Positions 1-5,787 of a stretch of 6,834 nucleotides of DNA are shown one piece after another. The DNA is from Bacteroidota bacterium (GTDB lineage Bacteria; Bacteroidota; Ignavibacteria; UBA10030; UBA8401). Position 1 is the first letter of the stretch. Each line of letters opens with the position of its first letter. A model generated the notes under the pieces. It had not been told where the DNA came from, did not search any database, and saw only the letters and a program-made list of their open reading frames with translations. Location of the stretch: positions 1 to 6,834 of the forward strand of contig JAVBYH010000201.1 of NCBI GenBank assembly GCA_030824175.1, in the 5' to 3' direction. A program made the translations under genes and the position numbers.

Positions 1-129
1 CGTGTACGTCGCGGGCGTACAGCAGCCAGAGCTGCCGCAGCATGATGTCTCGTTCCGTTCCTTCGACTGGCTGGCGATCTCGCCGTATTTTTCCTTCACA
101 AGGTCCTTGAGATCTTTTTCTGTGGACAT
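1..129 (-). CDS. arsM: Probable arsenite methyltransferase, N-terminal 43 codons (partial)
   Basis: The ATG at 129 opens a frame of exactly 43 codons that runs off the left edge. A strong AGGAGG Shine-Dalgarno (complement of 135-140) sits five bases upstream and fixes the start. The peptide begins MSTEKDLKDLVKEKYGEIA and contains a cysteine cluster, CCGSSGCC, at residues 31-38. This opening (a short helix with the V-K-E-K-Y-G motif, then paired cysteines) is typical of ArsM-type SAM-dependent arsenite methyltransferases, which methylate As(III) in the cytoplasm. The SAM-binding Rossmann domain and the catalytic cysteines lie outside the window, so enzyme identity rests on the N-terminus and on the adjacent arsR with its operators. 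It could be another methyltransferase of the same family. It lies 50 bases downstream of the arsR stop on the same strand. Confidence 0.72.
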   Translation of the reverse strand, partial: MSTEKDLKDLVKEKYGEIASQSKERNETSCCGSSGCCTPATYT

Positions 130-146
130 TGATGCCTCCTCATTTA

Positions 147-162
147 ATCGTATTATTACGAT
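147..162. promoter_or_regulatory. Putative ArsR operator upstream of arsM
   Basis: The plus strand reads ATCGTATTATTACGAT, an inverted repeat with perfect 6-base arms (ATCGTA/TACGAT) around TTAT. It lies in the AT-rich 50-base gap between the arsR stop and the arsM start, 17 bases before the arsM ATG. The outer ATCG...CGAT framework and the 16-base length match the palindrome over the arsR promoter at 511-526. A weak promoter (TTTACC at 169-174 and TACGAT at 147-152 on the minus strand, 16-base spacing) would overlap it, but those boxes are poor. Binding by the neighbouring ArsR is inferred from this duplication and from the usual position of ArsR/SmtB operators. Confidence 0.6.
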
Positions 163-179
163 ATATTTGGTAAAAAAAA

Positions 180-497
180 TTAACAGCAGGATTTTTTATT
201 CAGAAATTCTCCTAGCAGTTTACGCGCCTCCATGAACGCCGCATCGTTGAGGCAGTAACACACCTTCGTCCCCTCGATCTCTCCCTTGATGAGTCCGGCC
301 TGTTTCAGTTCGCGCAGGTGCTGCGACACGGTGGATTGCGATAGCGGAAGTTCGTCCACGATCGAGCCGCACATGCACGACGCGCTGTTGGCGAGGTACT
401 CGAGGATGGCGATGCGGGCCGGATGAGCGAGCGCTTTCCCAAGGTCCGCGATCCGGTTCTGCTGTGCGGAAAATTCTTCCTTCTTCGACAATCCCAT
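180..497 (-). CDS. arsR: ArsR/SmtB-family metalloregulatory repressor
   Basis: This encodes a 105-residue winged-helix repressor, a normal length for the family, expected to leave DNA when it binds As(III) or a similar thiophilic metal. The core begins at about residue 15 with an L-x-K-A-L-x-H-P-x-R-I-x-I-L stretch. The recognition helix-turn-helix covers about residues 52-70 (LSQSTVSQHLRELKQAGLI), and the wing runs through EGTKVCYCLN. Cysteines occur in three pairs: C41/C43 ahead of the HTH, C80/C82 in the wing, and C104/C105 at the C-terminus. The C41-x-C43 pair is near the position of the classic ArsR CxC site. I chose the ATG at 497 because AAAAGGAG lies five bases upstream and the promoter and operator sit just ahead. 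In-frame starts further out, up to 611, would place those elements inside the gene. A 50-base gap leads to arsM. The inducing metal is inferred. Confidence 0.9.
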   Translation of the reverse strand: MGLSKKEEFSAQQNRIADLGKALAHPARIAILEYLANSASCMCGSIVDELPLSQSTVSQHLRELKQAGLIKGEIEGTKVCYCLNDAAFMEARKLLGEFLNKKSCC

Positions 498-510
498 TGC
501 CGCTCCTTTT

Positions 511-526
511 ATCGTAATATACCGAT
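511..526. promoter_or_regulatory. Putative ArsR operator over the arsR promoter
   Basis: The plus strand reads ATCGTAATATACCGAT, with 4-base outer arms ATCG/CGAT and a less symmetric 8-base centre. It covers the whole -10 box of the arsR promoter and ends 14 bases before the arsR ATG. Its length and outer arms match the palindrome before arsM at 147-162. Placement over the -10 box is what simple autorepression by RNA polymerase exclusion would need. The protein-DNA pairing is inference. Confidence 0.65.
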
Positions 527-544
527 TTATTGGATCGATGTCAA
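516..544 (-). promoter_or_regulatory. arsR promoter, sigma-70 type
   Basis: On the minus strand TTGACA (complement of 539-544) is followed after exactly 17 bases by TATATT (complement of 516-521). This is a perfect -35 box, a 5-of-6 match in the -10 box and ideal spacing. Transcription would start near 509-510, leaving a leader of only about 13 bases that begins at the Shine-Dalgarno AAAAGGAG. The surrounding 498-592 gap between the trehalase stop and arsR shows no hairpin with a T-run, so no terminator for the trehalose operon is visible there. Confidence 0.75.
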
Positions 545-592
545 GCCAGATCTCATGACGCATTTCCCTTGTCCGTTTAACGGTGTGTGCCG

Positions 593-2611
593 TCACGGTG
601 TGAAGAGCCATTCCGGCGGTACGAGCCTGTCGAGGGCTTCACGCATCGAAGGCGTGAGCAGCGGCAACCCAACCTGATAGGACGCGTTCGACCAGCCGAA
701 GCCTTCGCGCGTGATGTAGGAGAATTTCGTGCCGACATTGCCATATTCGGCAAACACATCGTGCGTGCGTGCCTCGACATTGAGCTTTTCGGTGATCGTG
801 CCGTTGTAGTTCACAGCGTTGATCGTCATCGTGTAGAGCCAGCGATACGCAAGCCGCATTGCAATCGAATCGTACCCGTAGCGCCGCAGCCCTTCCCACG
901 CGAGCATCTGATGCGGGGGCCAGCCGTTTGGAAAATCCCATTGGCGTTCCTTTCGTTCGGCCGACACCGCCCCGCGCGACGCTTCGCTCGACGAGGCGAT
1001 GCCGCCGGGCAGTTCGAGGACAGGCAGCGCCCGGGCGACGAGCGATGCCGCCTGCTCGGGTGAAGCGAGTCCCGCCCAGAGCGGATAGAGCGACGCCGCG
1101 CTGAGATAGCCTGTGCGTGCGCGCTTCACGGCATCGTAATCATAGTAGATGCCCGAATCCGCGTCCCACAGGTATGTATTCACAAGCACCTTTCGTTTCA
1201 CAGCCATCGCGGCATACTCCGTGCTCCGCACCGTCTTCCCCTCCCCGATCGAGAGCGCTCCTGAAAATTCGTCGCGGAGGAGTTCCGCGATGTCCGTTTC
1301 TATTTTATAGAGGAGTGCATTGAGGTCGACTGTCGCCAGATTCGCCGCTCGTCCGACGAGTCTGTAGCTCGTATCGTGACCCGATTCACGCATTGCGCGA
1401 TCGTGCAGAAAGTAATCGTCGAGTTCACGGTCCTTCACTGCTCCCCGCCTGTACGCCTGTTCAAATTCACGCGGCGTCATGCGATGCCGGCGCGCGAAAT
1501 TCGCAAACACGTCGTCATAGTGTCCCGCTTCCACCTCCGGACACGGTCCCGTGCCCGTATCGAAATATCTGCTCAAGCCGGTCCGTGTGAGCCGGTCCGG
1601 TCCCATCCAGACCGCGGCATGTTCGCGGATGGCGGCGATGAGCACGCTGCGAAGCCACGCCCGCGACACATCGTTTTTCTCCATCGTTTCATAGACCGCA
1701 CGCGCCATCGAGGTGAGGAACGGGGGCTGTGACCGCGTGAGATAATAGGTGCGGTTCGCATTCAGGATCTTCCCGTACCGCATGATCTCGTAGACATGCT
1801 GGTCGACCATCGACCGCGCCATCTCGAATTTCCGATCGGCGATGAGACCGAGCGTGATGAAGTAACTGTCCCACCCGTACAGTTCGTTGAACCTGCCGCC
1901 CGGCACGACAAACGGCACGGGTGTGCTCTCGCCGCCGGCGCCGGCCGCGAGTGCGAGCGAGAGGATGCCGTGGCGTCCGTCCAGCGTGTGTAAAAATTTT
2001 TCGGTCATCACCGGCGGGACAGTCATGAGGCGCACCGTGTCGAACGCTTTTCCCGACACGACCCCCCGGTAATACCCGACGGCGGCGGTATCCTCCTCGG
2101 GCACGTAGACGTAGGTGAGGCCCCCGCGCGCGGTCATTTTTTCGTCGGCGAGGATTGCATGCAGACCGCCCGCATCCATGCGCCGCGTGAGGCCGCTCCA
2201 GCAGACATCGCGTATGATGCGCGACAGATGGAGCGTCGGCGCCTCGAAAATTCTGTCAGCGGCAATGTCGGCCGTATCCTCTCCCCGCTCCCGGGCAAGC
2301 GTCAGCTCCTGCAGGAGGTTGGACAGATAGTACGTGCCCGACACTTCGAGCCGCCGGCCGTCGACGGAGCGGAGGAGAAATTTTTTGTCGCCCCGCGTCG
2401 TGTGCGGACCGCCGCAATCTGCGATTGTGATCTTCCGGTCTCCGTCGACGTCTTCCTCATCGACGAGCGCGCTGATTGCGGCGTTGACATCGACGCGGAC
2501 GCCGGATGGTGCATGCGCCGGTTCATTCACGTGTGCATGCGCTTGCGCGTGGGCGCCGCGCGCCATGACGATGAGCGCTGCCGCGGCGAGGAGAGACATG
2601 GTGATTCGCAT
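593..2611 (-). CDS. Exported GH37 alpha,alpha-trehalase, fungal neutral (Nth1)-like, with calcium-binding loop
   Basis: This 672-residue enzyme hydrolyses trehalose to two glucoses. Residues 1-22 form a signal peptide (hydrophobic SLLAAAALIVMA, likely cleavage after GAHA), so it should act in the periplasm or outside. Both GH37 signatures are present: PGGRFNELYGWDSYF at 237-251 and QWDFPNGWPP at 557-566. By recalled comparison with yeast Nth1, the general acid is D413 in ESGHDTSYR and the base is E609 in ITEKLNV. Residues 54-65 (DVDGDRKITIAD) form an EF-hand-like loop at the place of the Nth1 calcium site, followed by GTYYLSNLLQEL and SGLTRRMD segments also seen in Nth1. The phosphorylated regulatory N-terminus of Nth1 is absent. 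The ATG shares one base with the otsB stop (TAATG) behind a weak AAGGGA, suggesting coupling; a second in-frame ATG at 2599 is less likely. Its place after otsAB implies trehalose salvage. Bacterial periplasmic trehalases are usually called treA. Confidence 0.93.
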   Translation of the reverse strand: MRITMSLLAAAALIVMARGAHAQAHAHVNEPAHAPSGVRVDVNAAISALVDEEDVDGDRKITIADCGGPHTTRGDKKFLLRSVDGRRLEVSGTYYLSNLLQELTLARERGEDTADIAADRIFEAPTLHLSRIIRDVCWSGLTRRMDAGGLHAILADEKMTARGGLTYVYVPEEDTAAVGYYRGVVSGKAFDTVRLMTVPPVMTEKFLHTLDGRHGILSLALAAGAGGESTPVPFVVPGGRFNELYGWDSYFITLGLIADRKFEMARSMVDQHVYEIMRYGKILNANRTYYLTRSQPPFLTSMARAVYETMEKNDVSRAWLRSVLIAAIREHAAVWMGPDRLTRTGLSRYFDTGTGPCPEVEAGHYDDVFANFARRHRMTPREFEQAYRRGAVKDRELDDYFLHDRAMRESGHDTSYRLVGRAANLATVDLNALLYKIETDIAELLRDEFSGALSIGEGKTVRSTEYAAMAVKRKVLVNTYLWDADSGIYYDYDAVKRARTGYLSAASLYPLWAGLASPEQAASLVARALPVLELPGGIASSSEASRGAVSAERKERQWDFPNGWPPHQMLAWEGLRRYGYDSIAMRLAYRWLYTMTINAVNYNGTITEKLNVEARTHDVFAEYGNVGTKFSYITREGFGWSNASYQVGLPLLTPSMREALDRLVPPEWLFTP

Positions 2612-3456
2612 TATCGTCCCTTGTCGTCCGGTGAGGTGGGATTGTCCATCGATCGCGCGCGAAGAAGCATGTGAAGGAACGCATGCACTTCAGCGGCGTC
2701 GTTCACGTAATAGTCAGCCTCCGTTCGTTTTTTCCTGCCGACTCGGATTGCGATCCCATCCGGCCGCACCGCGCGGAACGCCTCTTCGTCCGTCGCATCG
2801 TCTCCGATATAGACGGCAACAGCGCCGTGTGAGCCGCGCGCATGGAGCAGTTTCAAGACGGCTCCGCTCTTCCCCCATGGGGTGGGCGGACGCAGCTCAA
2901 TGACTTTTTTCCCTTTCGTGATGCGCAGCTCGGGAGCGACGGCGGCAGTGATGCGTTCGATGGCGCGGGCGAGCAGCCGTGCCGCAGCCGGCGCGCACTT
3001 ACGGACGTGAATGCTGAGCGTCAGTTCCTTGTTCTCGATGAATGCCCCGGGAGCGGCCTTTACCTCGGAACGGAGCCTGCGGCGCACTGCATCCAGCACG
3101 TGAAGCGAAGCGCGTGCATTCTCATGTATCCACTCCGTCCCGTCCTCGTGCAGTATATGGAGCCCATGGTTCGCGGCAAGCGTGATCGTACAGGCCGGGA
3201 TAAACCGGCGGATGCTTTTCATCGATCGACCCGTCACGATCGCCACATGCACATCCGGGAGCGCGGTCACGCTTCGCAGCAATGTCTTCGCCGCGGAGGA
3301 CAGCACTGCCTCGGAGGGAATGCTCCGTATCGGCGTCAGTGTACCGTCGTAGTCAAGGAAGAGGAACACAGTGCCCGCATTCTTCAACCTGCGTTCGATG
3401 CCGGCGGCATTGTGTGCTTTCCGTGAGAATACATAGTGCGGTCCCGGAGGGATCAT
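2611..3456 (-). CDS. otsB: Trehalose-6-phosphate phosphatase (HAD superfamily)
   Basis: This 281-residue cytoplasmic enzyme removes phosphate from trehalose-6-phosphate, the second step after OtsA. HAD motif I is DYDGTLTP with nucleophile D35 and acid/base D37. Motif II is VTGRS at 74-78. The NHGLH segment at 96-100 and ENKELTLSIH at 141-150 match substrate-cap regions. GKKVIELRP at 182-190 is the motif III region, and GDDATDEEAF at 218-227 is the magnesium-binding motif IV. The length is usual for OtsB. Two starts compete: ATG at 3456 has AAAGGA five bases upstream, while ATG at 3474 overlaps the otsA1 stop (TAATG) but lacks a visible Shine-Dalgarno and would add only MRERKH. I prefer 3456, which leaves a 17-base gap to otsA1. 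The frame stays open to 3525, but that extension lies inside otsA1. The stop shares one base with the trehalase start. The function is clear; only the start is uncertain. Confidence 0.93.
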   Translation of the reverse strand: MIPPGPHYVFSRKAHNAAGIERRLKNAGTVFLFLDYDGTLTPIRSIPSEAVLSSAAKTLLRSVTALPDVHVAIVTGRSMKSIRRFIPACTITLAANHGLHILHEDGTEWIHENARASLHVLDAVRRRLRSEVKAAPGAFIENKELTLSIHVRKCAPAAARLLARAIERITAAVAPELRITKGKKVIELRPPTPWGKSGAVLKLLHARGSHGAVAVYIGDDATDEEAFRAVRPDGIAIRVGRKKRTEADYYVNDAAEVHAFLHMLLRARSMDNPTSPDDKGR

Positions 3457-3473
3457 GTGCTTCCTTTCGCGCA

Positions 3474-5714
3474 TTACACAGTCATGCGAAGACGCGATAG
3501 CGTCGTGATGATGTTCGCCGCCCATCGGTAGACGTTCCGTTCCTTCACCACTTGCCGCATCTCACGCATGCGCCGCCTGCGCTCGTCGGGATCCATCCGC
3601 AGCGCCGTATAGAGCGCGTCCGCCATTTCTTCGATATCGTACGGATTGACGATCAGTGCATCGGGCAATTCGCGTGAGGCGCCTGTGAATTGGCTGAGGA
3701 TGAGAACGCCGTCTTCATCCGTCCGCGTGGCGATAAATTCCTTCGCGACGAGATTCATACCGTCGTGCAGCGAGGTGACCATGCACACATCGGCGCACCG
3801 ATAGTACTCGCCGATTGTCTGGTGCCCGTGCTGTGCTTTCAAAAAGACGATGGGTTTCCATGATCCGGTCTGCCATGCGGCATTGACGCTCTCGACGATC
3901 TCGTCAAGTTCGTCGTTCAGATCGTGGTAGCGTTTGATGTGCGTGCGGCTCGGCGCCCCGAGCTCGACGAACGTGCACCGGCCGACGTATTCCGGGTATT
4001 TTTCGAGAAACCGTTTTACGGCCCTGAACCGCTCGGCGATGCCTTTTGTATAATCGATCCGATCGACACCGACCACCATGTACTCGGCCACGCAGCCGGA
4101 TCGTTTCAGCAGCCCCTCCTTTGTGGCCGCTTCGTCCTCCGCACGGTCGCCTCGTCCGGTTTCAAACGGATGCGCCACGCTGATGGGAAACGGCCTGACG
4201 GATGTGGGCTGGCCGAGCCGCTCGACGGAGAACTGGTCCCAGTTGATCTTCGATTCAAGGAACCTGTCCACCGTCTCCAAAAAATTATTACAATGGAATT
4301 GGATGTGGAATCCGACGAGGTCGGCGCCGAGCAGGCCGAGCAGCAGATCCTGTTTCCACGGGCAGATGCCAAACACCTCGGGATTCGGCCACGGGATATG
4401 CCAGAAGATCGCCACCCGGGCATCCGGCCGCTCCGTTTTCACCATCAGGGGCACCAGCGCAAGATGATAATCCTGTATGAGAATCAGCGGAGCTTCCTCG
4501 TCCCGAATTTCCTCAAGGAGCGCATCGGCAAATTTCCGGTTGACATTCCGATAGTAGACCCAATCGTCCATCTCGAAGAGCGGCCGCGTATGCGTGATGT
4601 GGCACAGAGGCCAGATCCCTTCGTTCGAAAATCCGTTATAGTATCCCTCCTCCTCCTCTTGCGTGAGGAATACGCGCCGCAGCGTGTATGAGGGTTCATC
4701 CGGCGGCACGGGGATATGATCTTGCGCATCCACCGTCTCCCGGTCGCCGGAACCGCTGCCTTGTGCGATCCAGAGACCGCCGCACGCGCGGAGGATCGGA
4801 TCGAGCGCGGTAACGAGTCCGCCCGCTGGTACCGACCACTGCACCGCGGTCCCGGTGCCGGTATGCATATACGGCTCCCGGTTCGACACGACAAAAAGAT
4901 TCTTGCCGTTCAGCACGATCTTCACATGTTCCTTCAGTCGCTCCGCCGTCCAGAGCGACTCCGATTCGACGCGCAATCGCGCCTCTTCCTGCGCGGCGGC
5001 GCGCGCCTGCGTGAGGCTCCGTGCGAACAGCGACACTTCGGCGGCGAGCGGCCCGAACAGGTCGCCCCCGGGGAAGAAATGGTGGTGGAGTGACTTTCCG
5101 GTCCGGAGCGTCCGCATCCATTGCGCGATCTGGGCGATCGGCCCGGTAACGCTCCACCGCACGACAATGATGATGACGATGATAAGGAGGAAGATCTGCG
5201 CCGCCATGCGGAGGAATCCTTCCACCCATATTTCCCGGAGCCGGAGAGCGATGTAGGCGACATCATGATAGAGCACAAGCGTTCCGATGGTGCGTGAACC
5301 GGCGTGCAATGGCGTGATGCACACGTGTGCCGGCCGAGAGCCGACGGAATCAATAAATGTTTCCGTCCTGTTCCGTTCGATAGCATCGCGGAGACGGGCG
5401 CCCGGGTGTGGCGGCGCGAAGCCGAGCGACGGGCTTGACGAGAGGAGGACTCCCTGACTGTCATAGATGGCGATGCCGATGAGCCGGACGCGACCGCTGA
5501 AGCGCGCGGCAATGCGCGATAAGTCTGTGCGCGATCCGGATTGCACGTATCCCGTCACAGATTCCTGCAGACTCTCGCCGATCACCTCCGCGCGGGCGTT
5601 CAATTCCGCCACGAGCATCCCGCGCTCGTCCCTGACCTGAACATACGTCACCAGGGCCGCGGCGAACGCCGCCGTGATGAGCACGGAAACTGCGAGTCGT
5701 AGTGTAATTTTCAT
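3474..5714 (-). CDS. otsA: Membrane-anchored trehalose-6-phosphate synthase: sensor domain, HAMP-like linker and GT20
   Basis: This 746-residue fusion has an N-terminal signalling module and a full GT20 domain. Transmembrane segment 1 is at about 7-25. An extracytoplasmic domain of about 140 residues follows, with PAS/Cache-like strands such as IAIYDSQGVLLSSS and GTLVLYHDV. Transmembrane segment 2 is at about 170-186, a HAMP-like linker at 187-238 and a charged helix to about 265. The catalytic part carries SNRE (R279), PAGGL (297-301), YYNGFSNEGIWP (358-369), QDYH (D415), FWHIPWPNPEVF (H439), GVDRIDYTKG (R552, K557) and LHDGMNLVAKE (D651, E659), all at expected GT20 sites. It should form trehalose-6-phosphate from nucleotide-glucose and glucose-6-phosphate at the inner membrane face. 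E. coli OtsA, from memory about 470 residues, lacks the first 265. No histidine-kinase or cyclase domain is present. The ATG is the only start after an in-frame TGA ten codons upstream, and its Shine-Dalgarno is poor. The sensed signal is unknown. Glucosylglycerol-phosphate synthase is a less likely alternative given otsB and the trehalase. Confidence 0.92.
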   Translation of the reverse strand: MKITLRLAVSVLITAAFAAALVTYVQVRDERGMLVAELNARAEVIGESLQESVTGYVQSGSRTDLSRIAARFSGRVRLIGIAIYDSQGVLLSSSPSLGFAPPHPGARLRDAIERNRTETFIDSVGSRPAHVCITPLHAGSRTIGTLVLYHDVAYIALRLREIWVEGFLRMAAQIFLLIIVIIIVVRWSVTGPIAQIAQWMRTLRTGKSLHHHFFPGGDLFGPLAAEVSLFARSLTQARAAAQEEARLRVESESLWTAERLKEHVKIVLNGKNLFVVSNREPYMHTGTGTAVQWSVPAGGLVTALDPILRACGGLWIAQGSGSGDRETVDAQDHIPVPPDEPSYTLRRVFLTQEEEEGYYNGFSNEGIWPLCHITHTRPLFEMDDWVYYRNVNRKFADALLEEIRDEEAPLILIQDYHLALVPLMVKTERPDARVAIFWHIPWPNPEVFGICPWKQDLLLGLLGADLVGFHIQFHCNNFLETVDRFLESKINWDQFSVERLGQPTSVRPFPISVAHPFETGRGDRAEDEAATKEGLLKRSGCVAEYMVVGVDRIDYTKGIAERFRAVKRFLEKYPEYVGRCTFVELGAPSRTHIKRYHDLNDELDEIVESVNAAWQTGSWKPIVFLKAQHGHQTIGEYYRCADVCMVTSLHDGMNLVAKEFIATRTDEDGVLILSQFTGASRELPDALIVNPYDIEEMADALYTALRMDPDERRRRMREMRQVVKERNVYRWAANIITTLSRLRMTV
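3477..4490 (-). repeat. Tandem paralogous repeat, copy in otsA1
   Basis: The coding sequence for residues 409-746 of OtsA1 aligns without any indel to 5821-6834 at a constant offset of 2344 bases. By hand count 276 of 338 residues are identical. Some DNA stretches match exactly, for example 26 bases at 3499-3524 against 5843-5868. The left limit is the otsA1 stop codon. The right limit is set only by the window edge. Confidence 0.85.
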
Positions 5715-5787
5715 GGCCGGACTGCGATGATGGAACGTGTTTCCTCACACCCATATCAACATCGGATCCGTGTCCGATCGTTCGCCG
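5715..5787 (-). other. otsA2-otsA1 intergenic gap
   Basis: This 73-base gap is the longest inside the trehalose operon. It holds a short inverted repeat, ATCGGA (5761-5766) and TCCGAT (5773-5778), with a 6-base loop and no T-run, so it is not a convincing terminator. A TTGATA box lies on the minus strand, but no acceptable -10 box sits 16-18 bases after it. No good Shine-Dalgarno stands directly before the otsA1 ATG. Whether otsA1 is read through from otsA2 or has its own promoter cannot be settled from sequence alone. Confidence 0.5.

Noticed and set aside
172..179. Eight T residues on the minus strand right after the arsR stop, as a terminator
   Set aside because: No GC-rich hairpin precedes the run, so it is better read as part of the AT-rich arsM promoter and operator region.
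573..583. CCGTTTAACGG palindrome as a terminator or operator
   Set aside because: With one central base it cannot form a normal RNA loop, it lacks a T-run, and no second copy was noticed.
498..611. A longer ArsR starting at an in-frame codon as far out as 611
   Set aside because: The extension would put the near-consensus promoter and operator inside the gene and overlap the trehalase end. The ATG at 497 has a strong Shine-Dalgarno and starts where family members normally start.
3924..4691. A 255-codon plus-strand frame opposite otsA1
   Set aside because: It is antisense to conserved GT20 motifs, has no recognisable domain, and similar long frames occur opposite the other GC-rich genes, as expected from codon bias.
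5715..5787. A separate promoter for otsA1 based on the TTGATA box
   Set aside because: No -10 box with more than a weak match lies 16-18 bases downstream.
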